A stretch of 64,000 bases of DNA. It comes from Aggregatibacter kilianii (GTDB lineage: Bacteria > Pseudomonadota > Gammaproteobacteria > Enterobacterales > Pasteurellaceae). The notes under the pieces were generated by a model, which saw nothing but the letters and a program-made list of their open reading frames with translations, was not told the origin of the DNA and searched no databases. The translations under genes and the position numbers were made by a program. The DNA lies in NCBI RefSeq assembly GCF_003129965.1, contig NZ_NRCJ01000004.1, forward strand, positions 1-64,000. The letters run 5' to 3'. Shown in pieces: positions 11,952 through 21,214 of the stretch; position 1 is the first letter of the stretch; each line of letters opens with the position of its first letter.

Positions 11952-12500
11952 TTACTCGGTAATAAAAATATGGCGACAGGCTTTGTTGATGCACTGCCAG
12001 GTGCGTTGTTCGCCCTGCTGTTTTTTTAATAAGGCTAAAGTACCGTGACATTGCGGGCAGTCCATCACATAAGGTTTGTTCGGCACGGAAAATTTGCAGT
12101 GCGGAAAGCGATTGCAGGCGTAAAACGGCTTACCCGCACGACCGCGCCGCGCCACCAACTGTCCTTGTTTGCATTCGGGGCAAGGCAGAAGTTCTTCCGT
12201 CGTTTCCTCCGCCTCCTCGTGCACCACAAAATGGCAGTCGGGATAATTGCTACAACCGATAAACATACCGAAATGCCCCTGTTTTAACGCCAGCAAATGC
12301 CCGCATTCCGGGCAATGTTGTTCCAGCATTTTGAGGATTTTCACTTCGTTGGCGGCGTGCAACGGTTTCAGATAATCGCATTGCGGGTAAGCGGAACAGC
12401 CGAGAAACAGCCCTTTTTTGCCTTGCTTAATTTGCAACAGCGCGCCGCACTGCGGGCAGTGTTCTTCGTGTTTGGTGGCTTGAAATAAAGGTTCTGTCAT
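11952..12500 (-). CDS. yrdD: Topoisomerase-type zinc-ribbon protein
   Basis: A 182-residue protein made of four Cys-rich units of the topoisomerase I C-terminal type: CPQCGALL...[16 protein letters not shown]...[16 protein letters not shown]...ACNRFPHC and CPQCHGTL...CINKAC. Each unit can bind one zinc ion, so a role in DNA or RNA binding is likely, but no catalytic domain is present and the function is not established. The size and position ahead of tsaC and aroE match E. coli YrdD. Confidence 0.88.
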   Translation of the reverse strand: MTEPLFQATKHEEHCPQCGALLQIKQGKKGLFLGCSAYPQCDYLKPLHAANEVKILKMLEQHCPECGHLLALKQGHFGMFIGCSNYPDCHFVVHEEAEETTEELLPCPECKQGQLVARRGRAGKPFYACNRFPHCKFSVPNKPYVMDCPQCHGTLALLKKQQGEQRTWQCINKACRHIFITE

Positions 12501-12644
12501 GCTTTTGCCTAAAAAGTGCGGTCATTTTGGAAAACGTTTTTGATGAGGGCAATTCTACGCAAGTTCGCGGCGTTTTGCCACCGGCAAAAGGTCGGCAAAG
12601 GCGCGGATTTCCTTTATACTAATGCGCCGAAATCAGGAGGAAAT

Positions 12645-14258
12645 ATGTTTGCATTGGATATTGATTTGAATGTGTTATTAGGCGTTTGTGCGGCGTTGGT
12701 GGTGCTTTGCCTTATTTTATTTTTTGTGGGGGCGAGACGTAAGCGCGATAGTTTGGAGCTGCAACAGGATTTAAATAAAAATATCGAAGATTTCAATCAA
12801 TTATTGGCGAAATTTGAAGTTCTCAGCGCACGTAAAAATCAGCTGGAACAGGATGTGGTGAAAGCGCAAACCCTAGCGGACGGTTTACAAATTCGCCTGA
12901 CCGAGCGGGATGAAAAAGTCGCGTATCTGCAAACGGAACTGAACGAAGAACAAGCCTGCCACAGCGCCATTGCGGAACAAATTACCGCGTTAAAAGAACG
13001 CTTCGGCGTGGCGTCGGCGCAGGCGGAAGGCTTGCGCGGACAGTTAGAACAAAGCCAAAGCTTGATTGTTCGTCGTGAGGAAGCGTTGGCAAATTTAACG
13101 GAAAAACATACCGCACTTTCACAGGAATTGGCGGAGCTAAAAACCACGTTAACGGAAAAAGAAAAGCATTTTGCCGAGCAACAACACCATTTCGAACAAA
13201 CCAAACAGCAGCTGAATACCGAATTTCAAAATCTTGCCAATCGCATTTTGGAAGAAAAAAGTCAGCGTTTTCAACAAACTAACCAAGCCTCGATGGACAG
13301 CCTGTTGAAACCGTTCCGCGAGCAAATCGAGAGCTTCCAAAAACGGGTGAATGAAATTCATTCGGAATCTGTGAAAGGCAATGCCGGTTTGGAAGCGGAA
13401 ATTAAGAAAGTGCTGGAAATCGGATTGAGCATGTCGCAACAGGCGAACAACCTCACTTCCGCCCTGAAAGGGGAAAAGAAAACTCTCGGCAACTGGGGCG
13501 AAATGCAGCTGGAGCGCGCCTTGCAATCCGCCGGTTTAGTTGAAAACGAACATTACACCGCGCAGGCGCATTTCAAAAACGAGGAAGGCAAACGCAATTA
13601 TCCCGACTTTATTCTTAACCTGCCCGACGACAAACATTTGATTATCGATAGCAAAATGTCCCTCAACGCCTATGAAAGTGCGGTCAGTTCTGAGGATGAA
13701 ATAGAGCGTCAGGCGTTTCTGCGCGAGCACATTAAGGCGCTACGCAATCACATCGACGATTTGTCACGCAAGGATTACAGCAATCTTATCGGCGTGCGCA
13801 GCCCGAATTTCGTGCTGATGTTTATCGCCGTGGAACCCGCTTACATCGAAGCCTTGAAAATGGATCCGAGCCTGTTCGGCTACGGTTACGACAAAAATGT
13901 CATCATGGTGTCACACACCACGCTCATGCCGATTTTACGCACCGTGGCGAACCTGTGGCGGGTGGAACGCGGCAATGCGGAAGCGCGCGAAATCAGCGAA
14001 AAAGCCGGCGACATTTACAACCAAATTTGCCTGCTCGCCGAACGCTTGGCGAAAGTGGGCAACAGCCTCTCCGCCGTCAGCTCCCACTACAACAGCACCG
14101 TCACTGCGCTGGTGGGGCAACAGGGCTTGATCGGCAAAGTGGAACGCTTCAAAGCCCTCTCCGCCAAAGCCACCAAAACCCTGCCCGACATCGAACCGCT
14201 ACACCACGATTTTGAAACGGAGCGGTTGTTGGTGAATAAGGAAAATATCGAGGAGTAA
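12645..14258 (+). CDS. rmuC: RmuC family protein (nuclease-like, recombination-limiting)
   Basis: 537 residues: an N-terminal membrane anchor (about residues 5-28), a long Gln/Glu-rich coiled coil to roughly residue 215, then the RmuC domain (LGNWGEMQLERALQSAGL, YPDFILNLPDDKHLIIDSKMSLNAY). The latter has the look of a PD-(D/E)XK nuclease core, with D-x-K in DSKMS. In E. coli loss of RmuC raises inversion between short repeats. The ATG at 12645 is set by AGGAGG at 12635-12640. Divergent from yrdD. Confidence 0.93.
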   Translation: MFALDIDLNVLLGVCAALVVLCLILFFVGARRKRDSLELQQDLNKNIEDFNQLLAKFEVLSARKNQLEQDVVKAQTLADGLQIRLTERDEKVAYLQTELNEEQACHSAIAEQITALKERFGVASAQAEGLRGQLEQSQSLIVRREEALANLTEKHTALSQELAELKTTLTEKEKHFAEQQHHFEQTKQQLNTEFQNLANRILEEKSQRFQQTNQASMDSLLKPFREQIESFQKRVNEIHSESVKGNAGLEAEIKKVLEIGLSMSQQANNLTSALKGEKKTLGNWGEMQLERALQSAGLVENEHYTAQAHFKNEEGKRNYPDFILNLPDDKHLIIDSKMSLNAYESAVSSEDEIERQAFLREHIKALRNHIDDLSRKDYSNLIGVRSPNFVLMFIAVEPAYIEALKMDPSLFGYGYDKNVIMVSHTTLMPILRTVANLWRVERGNAEAREISEKAGDIYNQICLLAERLAKVGNSLSAVSSHYNSTVTALVGQQGLIGKVERFKALSAKATKTLPDIEPLHHDFETERLLVNKENIEE

Positions 14259-14289
14259 AGTGCGGTCGGTTTTTTCCGTGTTTTTTATA

Positions 14290-15549
14290 TCACGAGAATA
14301 AATGGTCTTTTTGTGATTTAAAAAACCACCACACGCCAACCGCAATCAATGTCGCCGCACTGTACACCGTTAAATAGTCGAACGTATGCGCCAGACGTAA
14401 TGCGGCGAAGCCTGCCGCGTAGGCGCCGAAGAGGGCGACGGAAAATTGCAGCGAACTGTCCAGCGTGGCGTATGCGGGGGCGGATTTGTCCATGATCATT
14501 GCCAGCAGGCAAGGCACCAATAAGGCGTAAGTGATGCTGAGCAGAAGAATGGGCACGGCGATAACGTAAGGGGGATGGGCGGCGAAGCGTTCAAAGAAAA
14601 TAAACAGGCAGAAAGCAAAGATTTGACTGAATAACACCCATTGCGTGACGGTAAAACGGGAATGTTTTTTCAGTAAAAAGCCGCTTAGCGGCGTGAAAAG
14701 GATGGCGCAAAGCGGTTCGAAAACGGACAGCAGTAAGCCGATGTGTTCACTGCTCCAGCCGAGGGCGTTGAGGCGGGGAACGAAGGTGCTGACCACCATT
14801 CCACTGGGAATGAAAACACAGAGTAGTAAGCCCGACCAGCGAAAAGACATATTCGGTTGGCGCCAGACATTAAAAAAGCGTTTGAACAAGAAACCGAACG
14901 CAACGTTTGATGGCGGGGCGAAGAGGGCGGTTTCACGATAAAAACCGATTTGTAAGAGCATGAGGAACGCAAAAACGCTCATTAAATCCACCGCACTTTG
15001 CCAGCCATGACGATGATAAATAAACAAAATGAGACCGCCGCCGAGCATTTTGCCCAGCCGTCCGCCGATGACTTGAATCGCACCGCCGAAGCCACGCTGC
15101 TCAAACGGTAGAATAGCGCAGCTAAAACCCAATGCGGCGCAACCGAAAAATAGGCTGCTGAGATTGAGCAGCAGACAGGCGAGGATAAGCCAACCGAAGT
15201 GCTGTTGCGGCTGAATGAAATGCAATAACAGCAACGCAACGAACATGAGCAGAGTCGATAACCATAGCCAACCGCGAAATTGCCCGAATTTTTTTAAGCG
15301 ATAGCGTTCAATCAGCGGCGAAACAACGACTTTCGCCATTTCCATACCGCCCAATAAATACAACCAGCTGAGCTGTTTTAAATCAAAACCGGATTCTTTT
15401 AGCATGGTGAGTAGTGCGATCATGTAAAACGCCACCACACAAAACTTAAAGCAGGCGGTAGTGGTCATTAACGCCCAGTCCTGCACGAGTAACGGATTGC
15501 CCGTTTTATAGCTTATTTCCGTCTTGTTGGTATTGCCAAAATTCCGCAT
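14290..15549 (-). CDS. MFS permease of the siderophore-type uptake operon
   Basis: Inner-membrane major-facilitator protein, 419 residues with about twelve hydrophobic helices. It is the last gene of the uptake operon and its 5' end lies inside the preceding ABC gene (44-base overlap). An AAGGA site five bases upstream supports the ATG at 15549; Met28 is an alternative. The set TonB receptor, paired exporter-fold ABC half-transporters and MFS matches the FyuA-YbtP-YbtQ-YbtX arrangement of yersiniabactin uptake, where the MFS protein has an auxiliary role. Substrate unknown; no siderophore synthesis genes lie nearby. Confidence 0.85.
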   Translation of the reverse strand: MRNFGNTNKTEISYKTGNPLLVQDWALMTTTACFKFCVVAFYMIALLTMLKESGFDLKQLSWLYLLGGMEMAKVVVSPLIERYRLKKFGQFRGWLWLSTLLMFVALLLLHFIQPQQHFGWLILACLLLNLSSLFFGCAALGFSCAILPFEQRGFGGAIQVIGGRLGKMLGGGLILFIYHRHGWQSAVDLMSVFAFLMLLQIGFYRETALFAPPSNVAFGFLFKRFFNVWRQPNMSFRWSGLLLCVFIPSGMVVSTFVPRLNALGWSSEHIGLLLSVFEPLCAILFTPLSGFLLKKHSRFTVTQWVLFSQIFAFCLFIFFERFAAHPPYVIAVPILLLSITYALLVPCLLAMIMDKSAPAYATLDSSLQFSVALFGAYAAGFAALRLAHTFDYLTVYSAATLIAVGVWWFFKSQKDHLFS

Positions 15550-17278
15550 AACGTCCTTTTAAATCAAGTAATGCCTGATGTGTCCCCTGTTCGATGATGT
15601 TGCCGTTTTCCAACACATGAATGCAATCCGCGCCCACGATGGTGGAAAGTCGGTGGGCGATAATCAGCACGGTTCTGTTTTTAACCAACCGATCCAGGGC
15701 TTTTTGTACCGCCAGTTCATTGTAGGTGTCCAGCGACGCGGTGGGTTCATCCAAAATCAGAATCGGCGCGTCTTTTAAAATAGCGCGGGCAATGGCGAGA
15801 CGTTGTTTTTCGCCGCCAGAGAAATTGCTGCCGATGTCGTTCACCAATGTGTCATAGCCGTTTGGCAATGCCTGAATGAAATCATGACATTGGGCGAGTC
15901 GGCAGGCGCGGATGACCTCGTCGTCCGTGGCATCGGGTTTTGCCATGCGAATATTATTCAGCACGCTGTCCTGAAAAAGATACACCTCTTGAAACACCAC
16001 GGAAATCAAGCTCATCAACTGCGCTTGGCTAAATTTCCGAATATCTACGCCGCCGATGCTAATGCGCCCCTGCTGCGGATCCGCATAGCGTAGCAACAGG
16101 AGTAATAGCGTGGTTTTACCGCAACCGCTGGTGCCCACAAAGGCATTCAGGCTGTTGGGGCGAAGGCTGAGATGAATGTCGTGCAGAACGGTTTTTTGTT
16201 CCGTGTAACCGAACCTGACCTTTTCGTAGCGAATCGTATAATCCGTCGGCAGGCGCTCTAGCTGCTGCGACGGGAATTCCGGCAATGCCATCAGGCTGTG
16301 GAATTTTTCGCAGCTGATGGCAAAGATTTCCAACAGCGATGACATTTGCACGAAGAAATTCAACACGTCCGCGATGCGTGCAAGCAGGATTAACACCGTT
16401 GCCAATAACGTCCAATGCGCACTGCCGGAGATAACCCAAATCGTCCCGATTAATAACACGGCGATCAGGCTGAATTGAATGCTTGAGGTGATAATCAGAT
16501 TCGGGCGTTCGCCTTTTTGCGTGCCGATTCGTTGAATATTCGCCACATCTTCAATCACCCGATTAAAAATGTGCTGTTTATTTTCCGTTTGCGCGGTAGA
16601 TTTCAGAATTTCCATGCCCTGAATAAATTCAATGGTTTCCCCTTTCAGCCGCTGCTGGGCTTCCGCCAGAAGACTAAAACCGCGTCGAAAGGCTTTTCGG
16701 CGCCATAAATATAAGGGCGCAATCACCGGGAAAATGATGAAAATCAACAAACCGAAACGCAGATCAAAAACGCATAAACAAAGTGCGGCGGCAATGGGCG
16801 TGACGATACCGTAAATCAGAATGCTGATGAGGCTGAACGCGTAATTGGTGGCTTCGTTCACGCTTTGCACGGCGACGGCACTCAATTCGCCCGCACGAAA
16901 TCCGCTAAGAACCGCCAAGGGAACGCGCCGCAGTTTTTCGCCTAACAGGCGGCGGAGTTGGTAGGTCGCCAGTTGGGAATAGCCTTTGGTGTCGTAGTAT
17001 TCCGCCCTGATTCGCAATCCGATGCCAAGGCAGAGTAGTAGCGCGCAAAAAACGCCGTAAAAAATGACCGCACTTTGGGCGGTGCTGTCGCTATCCAACG
17101 CGTACAACAGCGGATAGAGCAATGCGATTGCCGTGCCGAAACACATTGCCGAGCCTATTGCGCAGCACAGGCTGTGCAAAAATCTGCCGCGTTGTTGTCC
17201 GGCTGCCTGAAATAGCGTTCGATAGGTTTGCCAAAGGCTTTTGTGGCGTTGCGTTGCGGGGTTGAAGTAAGTTTGCAT
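15506..17278 (-). CDS. ABC half-transporter, YbtQ/IrtB-like (second subunit)
   Basis: 590 residues with six N-terminal membrane helices (about 35-325) fused to an ATPase domain: Walker A GTSGCGKTT 382-390, signature FSGGEKQR 486-493, Walker B/D-loop DEPTASLD 510-517, H-loop His542. The fold is that of exporters, but in this gene setting YbtP/YbtQ and IrtA/IrtB homologues act as importers of ferric siderophores. The ATG at 17278 follows AAGGA by a normal spacing and sits 8 bases after the first half-transporter; an upstream in-frame ATG would overlap that gene. Probably forms a heterodimer with it. Confidence 0.87.
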   Translation of the reverse strand: MQTYFNPATQRHKSLWQTYRTLFQAAGQQRGRFLHSLCCAIGSAMCFGTAIALLYPLLYALDSDSTAQSAVIFYGVFCALLLCLGIGLRIRAEYYDTKGYSQLATYQLRRLLGEKLRRVPLAVLSGFRAGELSAVAVQSVNEATNYAFSLISILIYGIVTPIAAALCLCVFDLRFGLLIFIIFPVIAPLYLWRRKAFRRGFSLLAEAQQRLKGETIEFIQGMEILKSTAQTENKQHIFNRVIEDVANIQRIGTQKGERPNLIITSSIQFSLIAVLLIGTIWVISGSAHWTLLATVLILLARIADVLNFFVQMSSLLEIFAISCEKFHSLMALPEFPSQQLERLPTDYTIRYEKVRFGYTEQKTVLHDIHLSLRPNSLNAFVGTSGCGKTTLLLLLLRYADPQQGRISIGGVDIRKFSQAQLMSLISVVFQEVYLFQDSVLNNIRMAKPDATDDEVIRACRLAQCHDFIQALPNGYDTLVNDIGSNFSGGEKQRLAIARAILKDAPILILDEPTASLDTYNELAVQKALDRLVKNRTVLIIAHRLSTIVGADCIHVLENGNIIEQGTHQALLDLKGRYAEFWQYQQDGNKL

Positions 17279-17286
17279 GCTTGTCC

Positions 17287-19011
17287 TTAATGTATCGTCC
17301 AGGCTTTTGCCTGCCGATATTCCGCCCATAATGTTTGATAAGCGGGTGAATGTTGTAATAGCGTCCGGTGCGTGCCTTGGGCGATGATTTCCCCGTGGGA
17401 TAAATAAAGAATTTGATCCGCGTGAATCACGGAAGAAAGACGGTGCGCCACCATAATCACCGTTTTGTTCTGCATTAACGCCCGAAACGCCAGCATTAAA
17501 TCCGCTTCGTTTTTGGCGTCGGAAAAGGCGGTGGGCTCGTCTAACAATAAAATCGGGCGATTTTGTAAAAAGGCGCGGGCGATGGTAATGCGCTGTTTTT
17601 GACCGCCGGAAAGTAATTGCCCCCGCTCGCCGACTTTCGTTTGGTATTGTTCGGGCAGGGTCATAATAAAATCATGAATACGCGCTTGTTTGGCGGCGGC
17701 AATAATCTGCGCATGCGTTACCTTTTCCATCCCGTAAGCGATATTTTCCGCGATAGAGCAGGAAAATAAGAAATTATCCTGAAACACCACCGAGCAATAA
17801 GACATCAGCTGTTGTGCCTCCATGTGGCGAATATCCGCGCCGCCTAGGGTGATTTTGCCGTCGGTGACATCCCAAAAACGTAATAACAGATTTAACAAGG
17901 TGGTTTTGCCGGAACCCGACGCGCCGATGATCGCCGTGAAGCTGTTTTGCGGGACGTTAAAGGTGATATTTTGTAGAACGGGGTTTTCTTGTGCGTAACC
18001 GAAGCCGACCTGTTCAAAGCGAATTTCATAGCCCTGCGGCGTTTGTAACGGCAAAAGTGCGGTGGAATTTTCCAGCGTTTCGATGGCGTTAATGCGTTCA
18101 ATGGCGGCGCGGGCGCGTTCCAGCAAATGAAACAGCCCCATGTAAGGGTGCATGGTTTCAATCAGCCCCGCCGCCAACACGAAAAAGGCAAATAAGGTAA
18201 AGGCGGACAACGTGGCAAGCTGGTGTAAAGAAATGCCGCCAAGCATCAGAAATAACATGATCGGCAACGGCGTGAACAACGCGCGGGCGAGACGGGTGGG
18301 TGTGCCGACCTTTGCCAGCCAGGCGAACATGACGCGGTTGAAATGCAGCAGGGCGGCGTTGAAACGGCTGTATGAGCTTTGCCCGGCATCAAAGGTACGA
18401 ATGGTGCTCATGCCTTGGATATATTCAATGATGGCGCTGTTAATTTTTCCTACGGCGATGCCGTAATCGTCGTAAGCTAATTTGCTGCGTCCCATTAGAC
18501 GTTGCAAAATCACAAATAACACCGCCAGAAATATCGCCACCGCTGTGGCAAGCTGCCAATTGAGCCAAAACAACGCAATAAATACGAAAATCGGGGTGGA
18601 ATAGGCTTCCGCCTTCAAGGGCGGTGCGTCGGCAACAAAGGCATGTAATTCTTTTACGTCATCACACAACACTTTGGCTAAACCGCCGGAACCGATTTCT
18701 TGTATTTTTCCCAAAGGCAGGCGGCTGATTTTATGTGCCAATCGTTGTCGCAGAATTTTTTCCAGTTCAAAGGCGGCATAATGGGATTGATCGTGCGCTT
18801 TGATTTTGCAGGTGTAATACAAAATGGATACGCCGAGCAGCGTGAGTAACTGCCAATAAGGAAAAATCATGGTGTGGCTGACCGTGAACACCATGTGGAT
18901 CATGAGCAGCCAAATGCCGATTTTTAACCCTTGTGCGAAGACAGCCAACCCCATGGAAAGGCGTAATTGTGCGGCGACGGGTTGGCAAATCTGTTGGTGA
19001 TGCGGATTCAT
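17287..19011 (-). CDS. ABC half-transporter, YbtP/IrtA-like (first subunit)
   Basis: 574 residues: a membrane domain (helices from about 20 to 300) and an ATPase with Walker A GASGSGKTT 363-371, signature LSGGQKQR 467-474, DEPTAFSD 491-498 and His523. The D-loop reads FSD rather than the usual SLD or ALD, so the two nucleotide sites of the heterodimer would differ, but both keep the catalytic Glu. It starts 2 bases downstream of the TonB-receptor stop. Uptake sequence at 18055-18063 shows that the gene has resided in a Pasteurellaceae background. Confidence 0.87.
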   Translation of the reverse strand: MNPHHQQICQPVAAQLRLSMGLAVFAQGLKIGIWLLMIHMVFTVSHTMIFPYWQLLTLLGVSILYYTCKIKAHDQSHYAAFELEKILRQRLAHKISRLPLGKIQEIGSGGLAKVLCDDVKELHAFVADAPPLKAEAYSTPIFVFIALFWLNWQLATAVAIFLAVLFVILQRLMGRSKLAYDDYGIAVGKINSAIIEYIQGMSTIRTFDAGQSSYSRFNAALLHFNRVMFAWLAKVGTPTRLARALFTPLPIMLFLMLGGISLHQLATLSAFTLFAFFVLAAGLIETMHPYMGLFHLLERARAAIERINAIETLENSTALLPLQTPQGYEIRFEQVGFGYAQENPVLQNITFNVPQNSFTAIIGASGSGKTTLLNLLLRFWDVTDGKITLGGADIRHMEAQQLMSYCSVVFQDNFLFSCSIAENIAYGMEKVTHAQIIAAAKQARIHDFIMTLPEQYQTKVGERGQLLSGGQKQRITIARAFLQNRPILLLDEPTAFSDAKNEADLMLAFRALMQNKTVIMVAHRLSSVIHADQILYLSHGEIIAQGTHRTLLQHSPAYQTLWAEYRQAKAWTIH

Positions 19012-19013
19012 GG

Positions 19014-21059
19014 CTAGAATCTGAATTCCGTCGAAAGCCCGATTTGGCGTTCCGGCTGACGGGTCACATCGCCGGAGCGCGGCACGATTAAGATGTCTTT
19101 ACGGGAGTTCAGCAGATTATCCGCATAAAGCATGACTCTGGCGTGTTTAAAGTCATACGCCAAATAAAGATCCAATTGATCATAATGCCCCACTTTGCCG
19201 TTGGTTAGGTTGTCGGCGGTAGAATAGTAACTGCTGTTGTAGCTATAATTGGCGCCGATTTCCAGATTCTCAATAAGGCGATAATGCGCCCCCAGTTTCC
19301 CGCTGAAACTTGGTGCACGGGCGAGTTTGTTACCTTCAATGCCGCTGTTCGGGTAGCGTTTAATGTCGGTTTTTAGCACGCCGATCCCTGCATTTAGCCC
19401 TAATTTATCGGTGGCTTGCCATTCCGTGTTGATTTCCGCGCCGTAAGTCACCACTTTGTCGGCATTGCGAATCACGATGGAATTCGGTCCAAGATAAAAC
19501 GGTAGTTGCATGTCTTTGTAATCGTTATAGAAAACGTTGCTGTTAACGCGCAGGCGTTTGTCATCGGAAATCCAGCGATGATACAGTTCGTAATTCCACA
19601 CATATTCCGCGTCATATTCATAGCCGGTGTACGGTGTCCCGAAAGTCACGCCCGCTCCGCCCGGATTATAGCCGCGCCCCACTTTGAAACCGAGGCGTTG
19701 GTTTTCATTCATTTTCCATGCAATATCCGTTTTAGGCAGGAAGACATGATATTTTTTGTCACGGTTAATGGAAAACAGCGTGCTTTCTCCTTTACGTTGA
19801 TGATGCTCCTGCTCATAACGGGTGGAAAGTGTGAATTCAAAAGGTATCTCCGGTGTGAAAGTGATTTCGCCGAATGCCGCTTTCGTTTTGGTTTTATCTT
19901 TGAAATAGGTGGTGACGGCGGTAGGATTCACGCGGCTACGCGGCATGGTGACATGTTCGTCTTGGTCGGCATGAAAATAGAACAAGCCCAGCAAGCCGTG
20001 GTATTTTTCCCCTTCATATTTCACGATGGGTTCGATTTGGAACTCATTGCCGTCCACTCGCGCCGGCACGCCACTGGTGGTTTGTGGCGAAGTGGTTTTT
20101 CGGTCGTGAATGAAATGGGTATAAACCAGTTTGTTTTCGATTTTCCAGTGCTCTGCGAATTGATAACCGATGTCCCAAATGGTGCCGGCGGAGCGGGTTT
20201 GGAATACGGGGCGTTCCGGCGTGTAGCGCGCGGAATTCGGTTGTAATTCCGCCTCACTTTGCGGCGCACGGGCGTTCACATGGTTAAAAGTTAAGCGGCT
20301 ATATAATTCGGGTATCGCGGACGGCGTCCACAGCAATTTGGCGCGGGTGGTGGTGGCTTTAAACCAACGGGGATTGCCGACGGGATCGTAATGGGGCAAA
20401 TCCACGGCAGTTTCCCGTTGTTGGTGATCCACGCTTAAACGAAACGCCAATTCGTCTTTAATCAACGGACCCGAAATCATCGCGGCGGTTTGTGCCAAAC
20501 GATGATTGCCCACGTTCAACTTGGCGGCGCCTTCCCATTCTTGAGTCGGATCGTTGCTCGTCATCACCACCGCGCCGGCAATAGCATTGCGCCCTTGAGC
20601 ATAGCTTTGCGCGCCGCGATAGATTTCCACCTGTTTCATGTCCCATAGGGATTTTGTTCCGAAAGCCAGTTCATTATAGCTGGACGTTCTGCCGTCAATT
20701 TGCATATTCAAACGCGGGCGTGATCCGGCAAAGAACGCCACCGCGCCCACGGCAGGACCTGAGCCGTCCACGCCGCGCACGGTAGGTAAATCGTTACCCA
20801 AACCCGTATCCAAAATATTCACATCGCGTTTTAATAATTGCGTGGCGGAAATTAAATCGGCTTCCCGTTTCAGTTGGGTATCGGTGACCACCGTTGAACT
20901 GGAGCCTGTTGCCGATTGGCTTCGTTCAAATTTTTCACCCGTGACGGTAATTTCATCCAGCAATGTGGTGCGCTCGGCTTCTTCCGCGTAAACCGCAAGG
21001 GAACAAGTGCCGCTTAAGCATAGAGTGATTAAGCCAAATGATGTGTTGATTTTTTTCAT
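19014..21059 (-). CDS. TonB-dependent outer-membrane receptor, siderophore type
   Basis: 681 residues. Signal peptide about 1-25 (ends AVYA), TonB-box-like DEITVTG at about 35-41, a plug domain (VVTDTQLKREADLISATQLLKR, YRGAQSYAQGRNAIAGAVV), then a 22-strand-type barrel ending in Phe (STEFRF), as required for outer-membrane insertion. RVNSNVFYNDYKDMQLPF and NADKVVTYGAEI resemble FyuA-class receptors. It is the first gene of the uptake operon, so ferric siderophore is the likely ligand, with haem or another metallophore possible. I found no uptake sequence in its 2 kb. Confidence 0.9.
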   Translation of the reverse strand: MKKINTSFGLITLCLSGTCSLAVYAEEAERTTLLDEITVTGEKFERSQSATGSSSTVVTDTQLKREADLISATQLLKRDVNILDTGLGNDLPTVRGVDGSGPAVGAVAFFAGSRPRLNMQIDGRTSSYNELAFGTKSLWDMKQVEIYRGAQSYAQGRNAIAGAVVMTSNDPTQEWEGAAKLNVGNHRLAQTAAMISGPLIKDELAFRLSVDHQQRETAVDLPHYDPVGNPRWFKATTTRAKLLWTPSAIPELYSRLTFNHVNARAPQSEAELQPNSARYTPERPVFQTRSAGTIWDIGYQFAEHWKIENKLVYTHFIHDRKTTSPQTTSGVPARVDGNEFQIEPIVKYEGEKYHGLLGLFYFHADQDEHVTMPRSRVNPTAVTTYFKDKTKTKAAFGEITFTPEIPFEFTLSTRYEQEHHQRKGESTLFSINRDKKYHVFLPKTDIAWKMNENQRLGFKVGRGYNPGGAGVTFGTPYTGYEYDAEYVWNYELYHRWISDDKRLRVNSNVFYNDYKDMQLPFYLGPNSIVIRNADKVVTYGAEINTEWQATDKLGLNAGIGVLKTDIKRYPNSGIEGNKLARAPSFSGKLGAHYRLIENLEIGANYSYNSSYYSTADNLTNGKVGHYDQLDLYLAYDFKHARVMLYADNLLNSRKDILIVPRSGDVTRQPERQIGLSTEFRF

Positions 21060-21074
21060 TGGGATACCTTTAAA

Positions 21075-21112
21075 GTTTACATTTTTTATATGAATTACAA
21101 ATTAATGTAAAC
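21075..21112. promoter_or_regulatory. Candidate TetR-family operator between receptor and regulator
   Basis: Three related half-sites: GTTTACATT (21075-21083), TTACA (21095-21099) and TGTAA within AATGTAAAC (21104-21112). The outer pair is a perfect 9-base inverted repeat; the inner pair forms TTACA-6-TGTAA. The site lies 15 to 50 bases upstream of the receptor ATG, a good place for a repressor. No convincing Fur box was visible. Confidence 0.45.
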
Positions 21113-21214
21113 CTAACATAACCCAAAATAAAAAGTAAATAAGAATTTTTCTCAAATATGACGTTTGACAATTTAAGGCATTCGGCTATTTTATTGACGG
21201 TTTAAGGAGCAAAC

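Noticed and set aside
19506-20246. 246-codon plus-strand frame opposite the TonB receptor
   Set aside because: Entirely antisense to a well-supported receptor gene and without recognisable motifs.
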